Below are positions 22,769 to 31,181 of a stretch of 62,833 nt of DNA, piece by piece (position 1 is the first letter of the stretch; each line of letters begins with the position of its first letter). The DNA is taken from the IMG/VR virus record IMGVR_UViG_3300010413_000029, positions 1 to 62,833 of that record. The stretch is one strand, 5' to 3'. The translations under genes were made by a program, and so were the position numbers. A model generated the notes under the pieces. The model saw nothing but the letters and a program-made list of their open reading frames with translations. It was not told the origin of the DNA and ran no database searches. Origin of the DNA: a virus.

Positions 22769-24242
22769 AACTTCCTCCAAAAATCTTGCTATTCATACTG
22801 ATCCCATCCCCAACATCAGACATATGCCCAAACAACTTTTCGATGCGTTCCACCTGCACTCGCAACTCAGCATCATTCGGTCTACTATCCAACTCATCCT
22901 TGTACTGTTGCAGGTCAAACACATCCCACGGCCACAAGGGTTGACCGGGGTTGTCATGCCCCTCCAGAAACAGGATACCTCGAATATTCAACGCCCAACT
23001 AAAACCAAGCGGCGGGTCTGGAAGTTCCAATCCATCAGGGGGGTCAAATGACAATCCAGAAATTCCACTATTCTTGGGAGACTTCCCACCAAATGGGATC
23101 TGTGCAAAACTTGAGTTCTGGACAGGAGCAGATGCAACCTGCTTATCAAACATAATCAAGCCATTGTCTGCTGCATAACTAAGCATGGCCACAATCCCAT
23201 TATTGGCATTGCCAGAGTTCTGCATATCCTTGAACACAGGTGAGGGGTCTTTGGTCAATGGGGACTGGTCAACAGGAATGGGAGCAAATATCTCATTGGG
23301 AGCATTCCAACCAGCCACGCTATCAAGCACCCCAAAGCCAACACACAAGTCAGGGGATACTTTCAAATTCACACTAACATCCACCTTGTTTCGCGCCAAT
23401 GCCTGCTGATACAAGGGCTGTCTTCCTTTCTGGATACCAGGGGCTTTCAACCATTGCCCATTAGCAGGGAACGGAATCTGTGCCCCTTTGAAGCTCACTC
23501 GCGCAGCCTTCCAATCCCCAACAAGGTCATCAGTTGTGAACACAACAGGAAAGTTCACAGCAGAATGAGCATTTTTCTTGTGGATCAGGGTGCAATAGCG
23601 TAACCCATCCAGAGCAAAGGCAAACACAACCGGGGAGTTCGGATAGTTGTGCTTGAGCGAGGCATATACCGTGATTTCACCAGGGACCAACGAGCCTTTG
23701 TGGTCAGGGTGGTCCATCATGGTAACATCCTTCTTACAAAACACCCAGTCGCCCTTGAGAGCAAAAGCGCCCTTCTGGAATGGGTCAATGCCAGTCAATT
23801 CCTTGCCCCAAGCGGTGAACCATCCTCCATATTTAGCGATCTCGGAACCATGAGTCGGGTCAATCTCAACCAGGCCAGCCTGCTCCACACTGGGCGGGAC
23901 AAACTGGTTGTCATTGCTATAATCAAAAGTCAAAACAAGTTCTATATCGTGTGGCATTTGTTCTCCTACTTTATCAGACATTTGAAAAACGTCCTGAAAC
24001 AAGGGGTCGGATGAACCCCATCGACCTAAAACCAATCGCTCATAATCAGTGGCTTGCCTCATCAAAGAGTACTTGATAGCATCCAAACTATCAGGGTCAA
24101 AAATAGTAGGACTATCACAATAAGTACTGGCAAAAATTGGTTCATCTGGATTGAGAACCATCTTGCGAAATGACTCCATAAGCTCAGAGTCATTACAAAG
24201 TTTCTCGTACTCATCAGGGCTAAGGGATGGGGTCACTGGCAA
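22761..24242 (-). CDS. large hypothetical protein
   Basis: A 493-residue acidic protein with many short strands and W/P/G-rich loops (GGWFTAWGKELTGIDPFQKG, LPDPPLGFSWALNIRGILFLEG). A C-terminal helix (ELRVQVERIEKLFGHM) ends it. No catalytic motif is visible. It lies between the SSB gene and the MoxR-VWA operon. It might be a substrate or partner of those, but nothing in the sequence shows it. Confidence 0.55.
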   Translation of the reverse strand: MPVTPSLSPDEYEKLCNDSELMESFRKMVLNPDEPIFASTYCDSPTIFDPDSLDAIKYSLMRQATDYERLVLGRWGSSDPLFQDVFQMSDKVGEQMPHDIELVLTFDYSNDNQFVPPSVEQAGLVEIDPTHGSEIAKYGGWFTAWGKELTGIDPFQKGAFALKGDWVFCKKDVTMMDHPDHKGSLVPGEITVYASLKHNYPNSPVVFAFALDGLRYCTLIHKKNAHSAVNFPVVFTTDDLVGDWKAARVSFKGAQIPFPANGQWLKAPGIQKGRQPLYQQALARNKVDVSVNLKVSPDLCVGFGVLDSVAGWNAPNEIFAPIPVDQSPLTKDPSPVFKDMQNSGNANNGIVAMLSYAADNGLIMFDKQVASAPVQNSSFAQIPFGGKSPKNSGISGLSFDPPDGLELPDPPLGFSWALNIRGILFLEGHDNPGQPLWPWDVFDLQQYKDELDSRPNDAELRVQVERIEKLFGHMSDVGDGISMNSKIFGGSYE

Positions 24243-24291
24243 CTCCTGATAGTCACGCTATTCTCCAAAGCTACCAGCAACCCCATGTCAC

Positions 24292-24693
24292 CTAGAACGG
24301 TTCTCCATCATCCTCAGGTGGGGCATCCTCGACAGAACCACCATCACCACTGGAAGATAAGAAGCGAACCGTAGCAGCAACCACCTCAAAGGATGAGCGA
24401 GGGGAACCATCGGGGCCAGTCCAGACACGCGGACCTCCGGTGCCTTTATCAGCAGTCAAGCGTCCCTCTACCAAAACCTTCATGCCCTTCTTGACATACT
24501 GGTTGCAAGTTTCTGCCTGCTTGCCCCATGCAGAAATCCGAAACCAAGCAGTCTCCTGTACCTGATTGCCACCAGAATCAGTGTATTGACGATTGGTGGC
24601 AACAGAGAACGAAGCAACAGCAGCACCAGAGGGAGTGTAACGCATCTCTGCATCCTTGCCAACATTACCAACCACAACGATAGTGTGAAACAT
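24292..24693 (-). CDS. ssb: single-stranded DNA-binding protein
   Basis: A 133-residue OB-fold SSB: HTIVVVGNVGKDAEMRYTPSG, SFSVATNR, TAWFRISAWGKQAE, YVKKGMKVLVEGRL. The tail EDDGEPF matches the acidic, phenylalanine-ended SSB tail that recruits partners. Its ATG overlaps the ERF gene stop by one base, a typical recombination pair. Confidence 0.95.
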   Translation of the reverse strand: MFHTIVVVGNVGKDAEMRYTPSGAAVASFSVATNRQYTDSGGNQVQETAWFRISAWGKQAETCNQYVKKGMKVLVEGRLTADKGTGGPRVWTGPDGSPRSSFEVVAATVRFLSSSGDGGSVEDAPPEDDGEPF

Positions 24694-25379
24694 TATCCAC
24701 CTACCTTTTCGTTGGCTTGCTTGATGAGGGCCTCTACTTCATGATAGCGCTTGAGTAGATCAGATCGAGTTGACTTGTTACGCTGGACAGGATTTACTTT
24801 TACCCCAATATCAGTGGCCTGTTTCACCAAAGCCTGCCACTTGCCCCAAGCTTCATCTGTGATGATGTCCATGTCAACCTTTGTGCCATCATTTGATTGG
24901 GGTTGATTCTTCCCAGTTCCAGCACGCTTTGTATCTTGAGGACTGGAAGTCTCATCGGGGTCATCACCGGTCAAGAGCAAGAAGGTTTCGAGCAAGGCAT
25001 ACTTCTTGCTAACTGTCATGCTCTTGTTTCCGGCCTTATCGCCAGGGTCTGCCCCATCCCCAAAAATTTCAACATCCTGATAGGTGTCACTGGGGACATG
25101 ATAAAAGCGATAAACGTGGGTGGCAACAATGCGATTCCAAACAGTGTGATATTGACCAACCTCAAAAGAAGAATGGGCAACATCCTTCACAGATACAGGA
25201 TACATCACCACACCATTCTCAAGCATGGCAGGGCGAAGGGCATCTAATACAGCATTTTCAGTCTTGAGACTATAGCTGATTTTAGAGTCCTTCGCCTTTT
25301 CCTTTTGCACATATCCAACAGACTGCATGATTGCCAAAATTGCAGTGTGGATATTCGAACTATCTTTCTTTTCAGTCAT
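24693..25379 (-). CDS. ERF family single-strand annealing protein
   Basis: A 228-residue protein with the ERF core: KISYSLKTENAVLDALRPAM, then GDGADPGDKAGNKSMTVSKKYALLETFLLLTGDDPDET. ERF proteins anneal complementary single strands in phage recombination and replication. A helical C-terminus (WQALVKQATDIGV, RYHEVEALIKQ) follows a linker. It is directly upstream of ssb. No exonuclease partner was recognised nearby. Confidence 0.9.
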   Translation of the reverse strand: MTEKKDSSNIHTAILAIMQSVGYVQKEKAKDSKISYSLKTENAVLDALRPAMLENGVVMYPVSVKDVAHSSFEVGQYHTVWNRIVATHVYRFYHVPSDTYQDVEIFGDGADPGDKAGNKSMTVSKKYALLETFLLLTGDDPDETSSPQDTKRAGTGKNQPQSNDGTKVDMDIITDEAWGKWQALVKQATDIGVKVNPVQRNKSTRSDLLKRYHEVEALIKQANEKVGG

Positions 25380-25428
25380 GGTATCTCCAATTCAGTTTGT
25401 GTACAGGTTTCTACAGGTCATACAAAGG

Positions 25429-25707
25429 TTACGATTCCAGGGCCTTGGATAGTTCCTCAGCCTTCTCAGCCTGATACATATCAAGGTGAGCAAACAAGAA
25501 ATTGCCAGCCTCTCTACAAGAGTAGCTCATATTCCCAACAATGTCATCACTCTTAGGTAGTGACCGTATGTGTCCAGTAAGACGGGCAAGTTTTTCAAAT
25601 CTATCAGCCATATCTTTTGGAACTTGAACGGTGAATGATACCATTGGCACAGGTTCAATTGAGGGTGCTTGCAGTTCAGCAATAGCTTGCTTTACTTCTT
25701 CTTTCAT
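25429..25707 (-). CDS. small hypothetical protein
   Basis: A 92-residue protein. The segment VSFTVQVPKDMADRFEKLARLTG is like a ribbon-helix-helix strand-helix, followed by a further helix and a charged C-terminus. It is the first gene after the promoter at 25765-25793 and precedes ERF and ssb. A regulator role is possible but unproven. Confidence 0.5.
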   Translation of the reverse strand: MKEEVKQAIAELQAPSIEPVPMVSFTVQVPKDMADRFEKLARLTGHIRSLPKSDDIVGNMSYSCREAGNFLFAHLDMYQAEKAEELSKALES

Positions 25708-25744
25708 AGCTTTTCCTTTCTGGATTTCTCCTAATTTTTTGTAC

Positions 25745-25793
25745 TGGATGATTCACTTACAAGGATTATAAATTGTTAGTCCCTAGAAGTCAA
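25745..25793 (-). promoter_or_regulatory. promoter of the repeated type (recombination operon)
   Basis: TTGACT (25788-25793), 17 nt with AGGG, TATAAT (25765-25770), AATCATCCA (25745-25753), then TAGGAGAA. No upstream dyad. The TGA stop of the small 25790-25909 gene is part of the -35 hexamer. Confidence 0.75.
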
Positions 25794-25909
25794 GGAAGTT
25801 TGTGGGTATACATTCCTTTGTTTTTCTCGTTGATTTCAATAGCCATAACTATCCCGCGTGGCAATCCTAAAATGTAGATTCTCCATTGTCTTTTTATCCA
25901 AGCCCACAT
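25790..25909 (-). CDS. very small basic protein (39 aa)
   Basis: An ORF MWAWIKRQWRIYILGLPRG, then IVMAIEIN and a KNKGMYTHKLP tail. Its ATG overlaps the preceding TGA by one base (TGATG), as in other coupled pairs here. An amphipathic, tryptophan-rich N-terminus could touch the membrane. It ends inside the -35 box of the next promoter. Function unknown. Confidence 0.5.
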   Translation of the reverse strand: MWAWIKRQWRIYILGLPRGIVMAIEINEKNKGMYTHKLP

Positions 25910-26697
25910 CACCTACCTCCAATCACATTCCACATCATCGACAACGCATGAAACAACGCTTTGCCAATCTTGGGATTCTTCACAGCAATGCCCTGAATCA
26001 AGAGATTGATACTATGCAAAGCCTCCCGCAATTCTGCTTCATAGTCCACATCCACAGGATTGGGGTCGTCCACTTCCAAAGGTTCTACCTTGAGGGGAGC
26101 AAACTCAATCCCATTGCCAACCTGCACCCCAGTCTGGTACTGGACATAGCCATTGGACTCATGCACACTGTCAGGTTCAAAGGCTGATCTAAGTTGCCAC
26201 TCAGCAGCCGGATAGCCCTGATTTTGGGAAAGTTCCCAAGAATAGTCCAGAATGTCTTGCCAGATTTTATGACCAGTCTTGGGATTGTCAGCATCAAACT
26301 TGTTACGTCCGGCATAAGTGAAGTGGCTGAACGGAATGTCCAACCAGCGATAGCGTTTGCGTAGTGCTGGGGAGAACCGTCTGGCCGTCAACGCCCATGC
26401 CTTGACCGTGTTCTCGCTCCTGGCTCCACGCAGAAAGCGGCGCGAGACATAATAACAGATGTCCATGAACGTGTAAGGCTTGCCTTCCGAGTTACACAGC
26501 CCGGCAGCCAGTACAGCAGACCAGATGTCATTCGTCCAATCCCCTTTCTGCCATTGTACCCGTTCTTCTTCCTGAGATAAGGCCTCAAACCTCTGGATGG
26601 ATTCTTCTGGAAGGATTTTATCAATCGCGCGAATCATCTCTCCAACAGGGTTGGGAGAGCGCAGGTCAATTTGGAGGGAGGGGGTATCAATTAACAT
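25909..26697 (-). CDS. hypothetical protein of the replication region
   Basis: A 262-residue protein. The middle has W-rich helices (DWTNDIWSAVLAAGLCNSEG, YYVSRRFLRGARSENTVKAW) that feel like a DNA-binding helical domain. The C-terminus is helical and hydrophobic (LREALHSINLLIQGIAVKN). No named family. It is between the helicase and recombination genes, so a replication accessory role is possible. Confidence 0.5.
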   Translation of the reverse strand: MLIDTPSLQIDLRSPNPVGEMIRAIDKILPEESIQRFEALSQEEERVQWQKGDWTNDIWSAVLAAGLCNSEGKPYTFMDICYYVSRRFLRGARSENTVKAWALTARRFSPALRKRYRWLDIPFSHFTYAGRNKFDADNPKTGHKIWQDILDYSWELSQNQGYPAAEWQLRSAFEPDSVHESNGYVQYQTGVQVGNGIEFAPLKVEPLEVDDPNPVDVDYEAELREALHSINLLIQGIAVKNPKIGKALFHALSMMWNVIGGR

Positions 26698-26902
26698 TGG
26701 TATCTACCAATATCCTAGTATCTTCTAAAGTTATCTTACAAGGGATATTTATCCCTCTTACACCAAGGTCAGTTTGAAAGAAGTAATCTTCACCATTATA
26801 TGAAAACTTTACCTCATATCCAGACCAAAGGCCATAATAAATCCCAACAGGTATTGGGCTAGCCTTATGGTATAAGACAGACTTATTCACAGTTTCAGCC
26901 AT
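26687..26902 (-). CDS. small hypothetical protein
   Basis: A 71-residue beta-rich protein (GIYYGLWSGYEVKFSYNGEDY, GVRGINIPCKITLEDT) from the ATG at 26900-26902, overlapping the stop of the 26902-27741 gene. It overlaps the next gene by 11 bp. No family recognised. Confidence 0.5.
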   Translation of the reverse strand: MAETVNKSVLYHKASPIPVGIYYGLWSGYEVKFSYNGEDYFFQTDLGVRGINIPCKITLEDTRILVDTNVN

Positions 26903-27741
26903 CACACACCTCCAATCATAAGATTCACATAGTAGTCCAGTATCTGCATCACGCGCTTGCTATAGTGCGAGGGAGCCATGCCAATGTTGGGCATCAAGTA
27001 CAACTCCAACATCTGAGCAAAACAGCGATTGTCATAGGGGATGCTACTACGCATATCTTCCAATAAGTCATCAGCTTTACTGGCATCATCCCCAAGGATT
27101 CGCATGATGACATTGCTTCGTTTCTTCAAACCAACATCCATCGCATCATGCAACTCACCAATTTGCTCAGATAGGTCAGGGAACCACATCTGTTCTTCCA
27201 GATTTAGTTCCATCCAAACCTCTACCACACCAATCAAAAAAGTGGCATGTACCATCATGATGTCCGTATGACTTGCAAGCAAATACTTACAGGCATCAAA
27301 CAGCTGGTCAGGGGTGGATGTCATATAGGCATTGGCAATTTCAATCGGGACATCAGACAGATACAAGCCATTTCTAACTGCAAAGGGATGAGCAAGCAAA
27401 ACAGCAGCATCACTCATCTGCTCTCCCTGTAGCATTTCCAAAGAAAACACAGAAGGGTGCAAAGCAACCAATTTTTTATGATCACTTTCAACTTCCTGCT
27501 GGATGTAGCGCAGAGCAAGATTGATCGGGTCCTTAGAGTCCAACTGCGTCAATACAAAATGCTTTGCGCCAGGATATGCTTGCAATTTCCTTCCAAGCTC
27601 ACAGGCAACACGTAACAATAGGCGAGTATGAAAATCCCCCCACTGGCAATGAAGATAGTCATCAGCCAACTTGAAATTATCCAACTGCATGGTCTCAAGC
27701 AATGGCATCGCAGACAAAAGCACTTCGGTGTTATTGGTCAT
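26902..27741 (-). CDS. hypothetical helical protein
   Basis: A 279-residue protein predicted almost wholly helical (LLLRVACELGRKLQAYPGAKH, ALRYIQQEVESDHKKLVAL, KRVMQILDYYVNLMIGG). No catalytic motif is seen. It is the first gene behind the promoter cassette at 27759-27830. Function unknown. Confidence 0.55.
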   Translation of the reverse strand: MTNNTEVLLSAMPLLETMQLDNFKLADDYLHCQWGDFHTRLLLRVACELGRKLQAYPGAKHFVLTQLDSKDPINLALRYIQQEVESDHKKLVALHPSVFSLEMLQGEQMSDAAVLLAHPFAVRNGLYLSDVPIEIANAYMTSTPDQLFDACKYLLASHTDIMMVHATFLIGVVEVWMELNLEEQMWFPDLSEQIGELHDAMDVGLKKRSNVIMRILGDDASKADDLLEDMRSSIPYDNRCFAQMLELYLMPNIGMAPSHYSKRVMQILDYYVNLMIGGV

Positions 27742-27758
27742 CTTATTTCTCCTATCTT

Positions 27759-27830
27759 TGGATGATTTACAACTCCATTATAATTTGTATGTCCCTAGTA
27801 GTCAAGGACTTCACTGGATAAAAATTAACC
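27759..27830 (-). promoter_or_regulatory. repeated promoter cassette, copy 4
   Basis: TTGACT (27800-27805), 17 nt with AGGG, TATAAT (27777-27782). Dyad GGATAAAAATTAACC (27816-27830) lies exactly 10 bp upstream of the -35 box and spans the stop of the 27825-28055 gene. AATCATCCA (27759-27767), TAGGAGAA and ATG follow. Confidence 0.8.
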
Positions 27831-28055
27831 TTTATCAAATAATGGTTCGTAGTTTTCACCAGTAAGTTCTGGCAATTCATCCAGATATGTTCCCCATCGT
27901 GGCATAGTTTTTACCCCTTTCATCGCATCGTAACATCCTGGGCACAGTCTATATCCTTTGTTCCAATTCTCAATCGAAATCATCCACTGACAATTAGAGC
28001 AAAGACGACCTTCTTCTTTGGCTCTATGATATTGTCGTGCCATGATTTTGTTCAT
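27825..28055 (-). CDS. small zinc-knuckle protein
   Basis: A 76-residue basic N-terminus protein with LCSNCQW and RLCPGCYDAMKG, a treble-clef-like pair, from the ATG after GGAGGTTGTG. It sits 6 bp behind the helicase gene, so it may assist replication, but only the zinc site is visible. Confidence 0.6.
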   Translation of the reverse strand: MNKIMARQYHRAKEEGRLCSNCQWMISIENWNKGYRLCPGCYDAMKGVKTMPRWGTYLDELPELTGENYEPLFDKG

Positions 28056-28064
28056 CACAACCTC

Positions 28065-29555
28065 CTACGGTAATCTACTCGCATGGCTCGGCCTTTGCGC
28101 ATTGGGAGCATACGGTTTATCGGTGAACCATTGTGCAACCAAGTCATAATCCCACAGGGTGGGGGTGAAACGATTGCCATCTCTGTCTTTCATAATCCAG
28201 ATGCTAATCTTGAGATTCTTCGCACCAACCAACTGCTGGTTGACTTCCGGCATCAAGACTAACATCACATCCGTAACATGCTTGATCTGCCTTGCCCACG
28301 GAATGGCATTCAAATCTGGCAATTGATTCTTCTGCCCATTGCCATTCATGGCCTTCTGGTTTCGCTTGAAGAACTCAGCAGACTCATCCGGTGAAATGGC
28401 ATGCACCACTCCACAGGCACAATCATATTTGTTCGCAATAGATTTCAACATCGTGAAGTTGTGCAACATATTGACGGTCTTGTTCTGTCCCCCATCTTCC
28501 TCAACCTGATTGATCTGATCTACCACGAATAAGGCAGGGCGATGCAAACGAACTGCTCTCTCGATCTCACGCAGGTTGGTAGCCCGCGAGTTAAACTTGA
28601 GTCTGCCACCATACTTTCCCTGGTATTCATTTACAATAGCATCCCGCAAATCTTGCTGCTCCTGCGGTGTAAGCTTTCCACTTCTAACCTTTTTCCCATT
28701 CACATGGGCAAGTCCAGCAACTCGCCGTAGGACATTCTGCTTATTGGTGGACTCAAGCCCAAAATAGAGTGCCTTCTTTCCAGCCAACGCAACCTGCTCA
28801 CATACTTGCAACCACCATGCGCTCTTTCCAAATGAACTATCCCCGATCATGAGCGTGGCACCAATGGGCAACCCACCCAAAGCATCGGTGTGGTCAAATT
28901 CTGGAAAGCCAGTCATAATTCCAGTCGGATTGTTATTGTCAATATCGATCAATAGATCAACACTGGCCTCGTCGCTATCCTCTGTGTCATCATCCTGAGA
29001 GTAGTTGACATCCTCCCTTACAACCAACTTGTCATACTTTGAAAGGGTGGTCTCAATATCACAACTTTCATCATAACCCAACGCAGCTATTTCATTGGCC
29101 TTAGCAATCAGTTTTCTCCTGACAGAATGAGCCTCAATAATTCTGCCATAAGAGAGAATGCTTGCTACATCCAAGGTCGGAATCCCAGTTGCAACCGTAA
29201 TCAAGGCTGTCAGGTAAGCAGGACCACCAATATCAGCCAATTGACCTAATCCATCCAACACATCACTGATAGTCATAATGTCAACTACCCTGCTAAAGTC
29301 CAAACAAGTCTGCATCGCCTCCCAAATCCAGCGATGCCGATGGATGTAGAAGTCATCAGCTTTCAAGAACTCAGCCACATCGGGGTAAAACTGCGGATAG
29401 ATCAAGAGGGCGCCCAAAAGTAACTCCTCCGCCTCCCGTGAATGCGGAATACTCAGAAAGGTAGGAGGCTCCTCAGGTTGGTCAATCTCTGGAAGGATGA
29501 AATCATCAAAAGGGTCATCAAGTGGCGCTGGGGGTGGCAGGTTCGGTGCAGTCAT
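28065..29555 (-). CDS. replicative DnaB-type DNA helicase
   Basis: A 496-residue helicase. The N-terminal DnaB domain has the SREAEELLLGALLIYPQFY and FY..RHRWIWEAM signatures. The C-terminal RecA-like domain has Walker A GDSSFGKS (238-245), Walker B LFVVDQIN and a GDRDGNRF-like KDRDGNRFTP segment near the end. It unwinds DNA at the fork as a hexamer. It sits with a candidate initiator gene and iterons, as in phage replication modules. Confidence 0.92.
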   Translation of the reverse strand: MTAPNLPPPAPLDDPFDDFILPEIDQPEEPPTFLSIPHSREAEELLLGALLIYPQFYPDVAEFLKADDFYIHRHRWIWEAMQTCLDFSRVVDIMTISDVLDGLGQLADIGGPAYLTALITVATGIPTLDVASILSYGRIIEAHSVRRKLIAKANEIAALGYDESCDIETTLSKYDKLVVREDVNYSQDDDTEDSDEASVDLLIDIDNNNPTGIMTGFPEFDHTDALGGLPIGATLMIGDSSFGKSAWWLQVCEQVALAGKKALYFGLESTNKQNVLRRVAGLAHVNGKKVRSGKLTPQEQQDLRDAIVNEYQGKYGGRLKFNSRATNLREIERAVRLHRPALFVVDQINQVEEDGGQNKTVNMLHNFTMLKSIANKYDCACGVVHAISPDESAEFFKRNQKAMNGNGQKNQLPDLNAIPWARQIKHVTDVMLVLMPEVNQQLVGAKNLKISIWIMKDRDGNRFTPTLWDYDLVAQWFTDKPYAPNAQRPSHASRLP

Positions 29556-29564
29556 TCAGTTCTC

Positions 29565-30479
29565 CTAGGTAGTTATATTGCCAAAATCAAAGGGGGCAAA
29601 GCCAGTCTCAGGGTCGATCTCAACAGGGACATTATTGGGATTGTTCGCAGGAAAGGCTTCAGGATAGGCCTCGATCATTTTGTTCGGGTTCCAGAACTTC
29701 ATCGAGAAATTGTCATCCTCAAACAGGTAGCGCATGAACACATGCAAGTGTCTTCCCTTCGTCTGTTCCTGCTCATCCACAAAACGATAAAAGCTCTCCC
29801 ACTTATTGAAGCTCACCCGAGTATCCAAAATAGCACAAAACAACTCATGGATTTCCTCAAGCCTAGTAGACTTCTTTACCCCGGGTTGCATTCGCAAAGC
29901 ATTCATCCACCCTTCAATGGGATCTCCACGCTTGTCTTCACTTTCTACAATGCGTTGTCTATCTTGTTCTAAAGTTTTTGAAAAATCGTCCTGCTCTACT
30001 TTTTCTTTATTCTTTTCTTTATTCTTTGCTTCATGTGGTGAGTAACCTCCTTCACCTGATGATGTACCTCCTTCATGTGGTGAAGGCTTCATGTCATGAA
30101 GGGTCTTTTTGAACTCTATTCTAGACTTGATAGATAGATGACTTTCAGCCCATTCAATATTCTTACCCCATAAATCAGGAATAGATAAATGCCAAACAGG
30201 TTGGGGATATCCAGGGTCTTTTCTAACTTCCCCTTCAAGAAAGCCAAGTGAAATCCAATAGTTACGACAATCCACTACTTTTCCAATGGACATGCCACTC
30301 AAAGCAGCTAAATCTTCCGTTGATAAAAAGCATTCACTAGAATCACCTGCTACCTCTTTTATCGTATCCCATAAAGAGTAATCATAAGGTGTCCTACTAT
30401 AATATTTCACAATGCGAGGGTTGATCGTGAAATATTTTGCATCACGACTTTTATCTCTTATTTTGTTTTGATCACTCAT
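29565..30479 (-). CDS. replication initiator/helicase-loader-like protein
   Basis: A 304-residue protein immediately before the helicase gene. The N-terminal about 100 residues look like a winged helix (LSTEDLAALSGMSIGKVVDCR, YWISLGFLEG). A charged linker with SPHEGG repeats follows, then a helical C-terminal domain. The linker is encoded by 21-bp direct repeats (30029-30091) next to a pyrimidine-rich AT tract, an arrangement like lambda O, where origin iterons lie inside the initiator gene. Confidence 0.65.
   Translation of the reverse strand: MSDQNKIRDKSRDAKYFTINPRIVKYYSRTPYDYSLWDTIKEVAGDSSECFLSTEDLAALSGMSIGKVVDCRNYWISLGFLEGEVRKDPGYPQPVWHLSIPDLWGKNIEWAESHLSIKSRIEFKKTLHDMKPSPHEGGTSSGEGGYSPHEAKNKEKNKEKVEQDDFSKTLEQDRQRIVESEDKRGDPIEGWMNALRMQPGVKKSTRLEEIHELFCAILDTRVSFNKWESFYRFVDEQEQTKGRHLHVFMRYLFEDDNFSMKFWNPNKMIEAYPEAFPANNPNNVPVEIDPETGFAPFDFGNITT
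30001..30091. repeat. iterons and AT-rich tract, candidate replication origin
   Basis: Units of 21 bp start at 30029, 30050 and 30071 (CTTCATGTGGTGAGTAACCTC and variants). Units 1 and 3 share their first 13 bases; unit 2 keeps CTTCA...GATGA and ACCTC. Next to them, 30001-30028 repeats TTTTCTTTATTC twice. Iterons beside an easily melted tract, inside a gene next to a replicative helicase, suggest an origin. Confidence 0.6.
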
Positions 30480-30841
30480 GATGCACCTTTTTTAGAATTG
30501 CATTTCTTACATAATGTTTGAAGATTGGATAATTCTAAAGTCCCACCTTTTACCTCTGGATAAATATGATCTACAGTCAAGTTTTTTCTTTTTCCACAAT
30601 GTCGACAAGTGAAATTATCTCGCTCCCATACTTCCCACCTAATTTTTGCAGGTATAATTTCTTTCTTGTAAGATGATTTTTCTTTTGGCCTATTTTGTTC
30701 ATCTTGATATTCTTGATATGCTTCCTGTAAATCTTTTTTCAATATTTCAACAAAATTGGGCCTAGCATCAATATCCTCAAGGCAGAAAATTGCATCACCA
30801 AGTCGTCTAACCCTATTATGTAGAGTTTCTAATAATTCCAT
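30476..30841 (-). CDS. HNH endonuclease
   Basis: A 121-residue protein with a helical N-terminus and a compact HNH domain: IRWEVWERDNFTCRHCGKRK, LTVDHIYPEVKGG, ELSNLQTLCKKCNSKKG (about residues 68-119), all zinc and catalytic positions present. The start follows TTAGGAGTTTGTT. It overlaps the initiator gene by 4 bp and has a long structured leader. It is likely a free-standing homing or mobile nuclease inserted in the replication operon. Confidence 0.9.
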   Translation of the reverse strand: MELLETLHNRVRRLGDAIFCLEDIDARPNFVEILKKDLQEAYQEYQDEQNRPKEKSSYKKEIIPAKIRWEVWERDNFTCRHCGKRKNLTVDHIYPEVKGGTLELSNLQTLCKKCNSKKGAS

Positions 30842-30858
30842 AACAAACTCCTAACCCA

Positions 30859-31055
30859 GATACAAAAATCCCTTTCAAACTTTGATAACGGCTCAGGCAA
30901 CACAGGCTTTGATTACATCGGTGGCTTCCGATAGAACCTAAGCCGTTATCAAAATCCAAAAAGGATTGATATTTTGCCCGTGTTTTGCGCTTTTGTTTAG
31001 CGGTAGCCAGCCGCGCGCCTAAACATATTCTAAAGGATGTTCACGATTCTGTCAA
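30859..31055 (-). other. promoter and crossed-stem leader before the HNH gene
   Basis: Promoter TTGACA (31050-31055)-17-TAGAAT (31027-31032), then a GTTTAG..CTAAAC hairpin. In transcript order: G AACACGGGC (30984-30976), E AATCCTTTT (30967-30959), F TTTGATAACGGCTTAG (30953-30938). Then a small ATCGG/CCGAT hairpin, G' GCCTGTGTT (30907-30899), F' (30896-30881), E' AAAGGGATT (30875-30867). F and E nest; G crosses both, giving a pseudoknot. E' runs into ATTTTTG, then the ribosome site and ATG. Confidence 0.65.
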
Positions 31056-31131
31056 ATGGGATTTCAAAAAATCAATCACCAATTTTCCATCAACAATGGC
31101 ACACTCATAATCATTATTTGGTAAGTATCCC

Positions 31132-31162
31132 TTGACAACAAGTAGAACATGTGATAACATGT
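31132..31162 (+). promoter_or_regulatory. transposase promoter with operator-like palindrome
   Basis: TTGACA (31132-31137), 17 nt, TAACAT (31155-31160). The palindrome ACATGT-GATA-ACATGT (31147-31162) covers the -10 region and could bind a repressor. AGGAGA precedes the ATG at 31182. Confidence 0.6.
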
Positions 31163-31181
31163 AGTTGTTAGGAGATACACG

